A DNA stretch of 15,247 bases. Source: Jatrophihabitans sp. (lineage in GTDB: Bacteria; Actinomycetota; Actinomycetes; Mycobacteriales; Jatrophihabitantaceae). The notes under the pieces were generated by a model. That model ran no database searches and had not been told where the DNA came from. It was given only the letters and a program-made list of their open reading frames with translations. Every line of letters begins with the position of its first letter. Within the stretch, counting starts at the first letter, position 1. Positions 13,970 through 15,247 of the stretch are shown one piece after another. The DNA is taken from assembly GCA_025966255.1 (NCBI GenBank), contig JAOPVG010000199.1, positions 1 to 15,247 of the forward strand, written 5' to 3'. The position numbers were made by a program, and so were the translations under genes.

Positions 13970-15247
13970 TCAGCCGCCCACCGTGAACGGCGGCTGCCGC
14001 AGGGCGAAGCGTTGCACCTTGCCGGTGGCGGTCCTCGGCAGGCTGGCCACGAACTCGACCGCGCGCGGGTACTTGTACGGCGCGATGCGGGCCTTGACGA
14101 ACGACTGCAACTCCTCGGTCGACGGGCCGGTGCCGTCCTTCAGGACGACGAAGGCCTTGACCAACTGCCCGCGGGCGACGTCCGGAACGCCGACGACACA
14201 GCACTCCAGCACCGCGTCATGGGCGAGCAGGGCCTCCTCGACCTCGGGCCCCGCGATGTTGTAGCCGGACGAGACGATCATGTCGTCGCTGCGGGCCAGG
14301 TAGTGGAAGTACCCGTCGTCGTCCTGGACGAAGGTGTCGCCGGTAATGTTCCAGCCGTTCTGTACATAGGCTCCCTGGCGGTCGTCGGCGAGGTAGCGGC
14401 AGCCGGTCGGACCCTGCACGGCGAGCCGGCCGGGCGTGCCCGCGGGCACGGGCGCGCCGTGGTCGTCGAGCACGGCGGCCCGGTAACCGGGCACCGCGCG
14501 CCCGGTCGATCCCGGGCGGATGTCGACGTCGGCCGCCGACACGAACACGTGCAGCATCTCCGTCGAGCCGATGCCGTCGATCAACTTGATGCCGGTGGCG
14601 TCGTGGAAGGCGTGCCAGGTGGCTTCGGGCAGGTGCTCGCCGGCCGACACCGCGCGCCGCAGCGATCCCAGCCGGGCGACCGAGCCGGACGTGATCATCG
14701 CGCGGTAGCCGGTGGGGGCGGTGAAGCAGACGGAGACGCGATGGGTGGCGATGAGGTCGGCGAGCTCGTCCGGTGTGGCCTTCTCGACGAGCAGGGTCGC
14801 CGCGCCCACGCGCAGCGGAAAGACGACGAGGCCGCCGAGGCCGAAGGTGAACGCCAGCGGCGGCGTGCCGGTGAACAGATCGTCGGGCGTGGGGCGGACG
14901 ACGTGTCGGCTGAACGTGTCCGCGATGGCGAGCACGTCGCGGTGGAAGTGCATCGTCGCTTTCGGCCGGCCGGTGGTGCCCGACGTGAACGCCAGCAGGG
15001 CCACGTCGTCCGCGGCCGTGTCGACGGCGGCGAAGTCGTCCGACGCCGTCGCGGCGCGGCTCGTGAGGTCGTCGCCGGACCCGCCGAAGGCCAGCACCGG
15101 CGCCGCGCCGAGCTCGGCCGCGCGCAGGTCGTCGACGAACCGGGCGTCGCACAGTGCGAGGCTCACCTCGGCGATCCGGGCAACGTCGCTGATCTCGCGG
15201 CTCCGCAGTAACGGCATCGTCGTGACCGCCACCGCTCCCGCCTTCAG
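13970..15247 (-). CDS. Benzoate/2-aminobenzoate-type CoA ligase (AMP-forming), N-terminus beyond window
   Basis: The minus strand is open to the window edge, giving the last 425 residues of a protein whose family usually has about 520-550. A GTG at 15232 is not the start, since LKAGAVAVTTMPLLR before and across it is typical internal sequence. Motifs in visible numbering are the P-loop TSGTTGRPK (88-96), GIGSTEM (225-231, adenine-binding), GDT...YFHYLARSDDMIVSSGYNI (about 303-330, hinge region) and the catalytic lysine in RTATGK (K410). The enzyme activates an aromatic acid as acyl-AMP and forms the CoA thioester. The pattern is that of benzoate-CoA and 2-aminobenzoate-CoA ligases, not of long-chain acyl ligases. 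Four bases separate it from the monooxygenase/reductase, for which it would supply the substrate. Its promoter is outside the window. Anthranilate is the favoured substrate by context only. Confidence 0.9.
   Translation of the reverse strand: MKAGAVAVTTMPLLRSREISDVARIAEVSLALCDARFVDDLRAAELGAAPVLAFGGSGDDLTSRAATASDDFAAVDTAADDVALLAFTSGTTGRPKATMHFHRDVLAIADTFSRHVVRPTPDDLFTGTPPLAFTFGLGGLVVFPLRVGAATLLVEKATPDELADLIATHRVSVCFTAPTGYRAMITSGSVARLGSLRRAVSAGEHLPEATWHAFHDATGIKLIDGIGSTEMLHVFVSAADVDIRPGSTGRAVPGYRAAVLDDHGAPVPAGTPGRLAVQGPTGCRYLADDRQGAYVQNGWNITGDTFVQDDDGYFHYLARSDDMIVSSGYNIAGPEVEEALLAHDAVLECCVVGVPDVARGQLVKAFVVLKDGTGPSTEELQSFVKARIAPYKYPRAVEFVASLPRTATGKVQRFALRQPPFTVGG

Noticed and set aside
12466..15211. 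Two long plus-strand open frames opposite the monooxygenase/reductase and ligase genes
   Set aside because: No motifs, strongly biased composition, and both mirror well-supported minus-strand enzymes.
1..15247. Search for tRNA or rRNA genes, CRISPR arrays, insertion sequences, attachment sites, toxin-antitoxin or phage-defence genes
   Set aside because: No supporting motif, repeat array, transposase or integrase was seen; nearly all sequence is accounted for by metabolic and housekeeping genes.

Overview
The window is high-GC bacterial DNA. Strong G/C bias at third codon positions, TAnnnT -10 motifs sitting 6-7 bases before start codons (leaderless transcripts), and a gene order of icd, alpha/beta hydrolase, trpS, YihY-type membrane protein and D-Ala-D-Ala carboxypeptidase all point to an actinomycete (Actinomycetota). 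A similar order exists around Rv3339c-Rv3330 in Mycobacterium tuberculosis, as far as I recall. The extra genes argue that this is not Mycobacterium itself, and I cannot name the genus. Left part (1-7328), mostly housekeeping: a truncated DUF885 protein on the minus strand diverges from icd (NADP isocitrate dehydrogenase of the eukaryote-like homodimeric type). After a 275-base regulatory gap come an alpha/beta hydrolase, a CNNM/CorC-type CBS membrane protein, trpS, a 2H phosphoesterase (2'-5' RNA ligase-like) and a YihY/BrkB membrane protein, all on the plus strand. trpS, the 2H gene and the YihY gene are spaced 4 and 9 bases apart and are probably co-transcribed. Middle (7395-9502), minus strand: an S11 D-alanyl-D-alanine carboxypeptidase with a C-terminal anchor, followed downstream by an APH(3')-like small-molecule kinase. 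Right part (9569-15247) is the accessory section, a catabolic set. A plus-strand acyl-CoA dehydrogenase and crotonase-fold protein, with ATGA overlap, converge on a minus-strand pair: a benzoate/2-aminobenzoate-type CoA ligase (its start lies beyond the window) and a 787-residue fusion of a flavin monooxygenase with an Old Yellow Enzyme barrel. This is the architecture of 2-aminobenzoyl-CoA monooxygenase/reductase, known from aerobic CoA-dependent anthranilate breakdown in Azoarcus evansii; databases often call such proteins bifunctional salicylyl-CoA 5-hydroxylase/oxidoreductase. The likely scheme is aromatic acid to CoA thioester (ligase), dearomatising hydroxylation and reduction (fusion protein), then beta-oxidation-like steps (dehydrogenase and crotonase). 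The crotonase lacks both standard hydratase glutamates, so its step is probably not simple hydration. I saw no RNA genes, insertion sequences, CRISPR arrays or integration sites. I did not find a convincingly new system. The most interesting items are the unusual aromatic-CoA gene set, the atypical crotonase, a CRP/GlxR-like palindrome with nearby hairpins after icd, and a compact back-to-back leaderless promoter pair.
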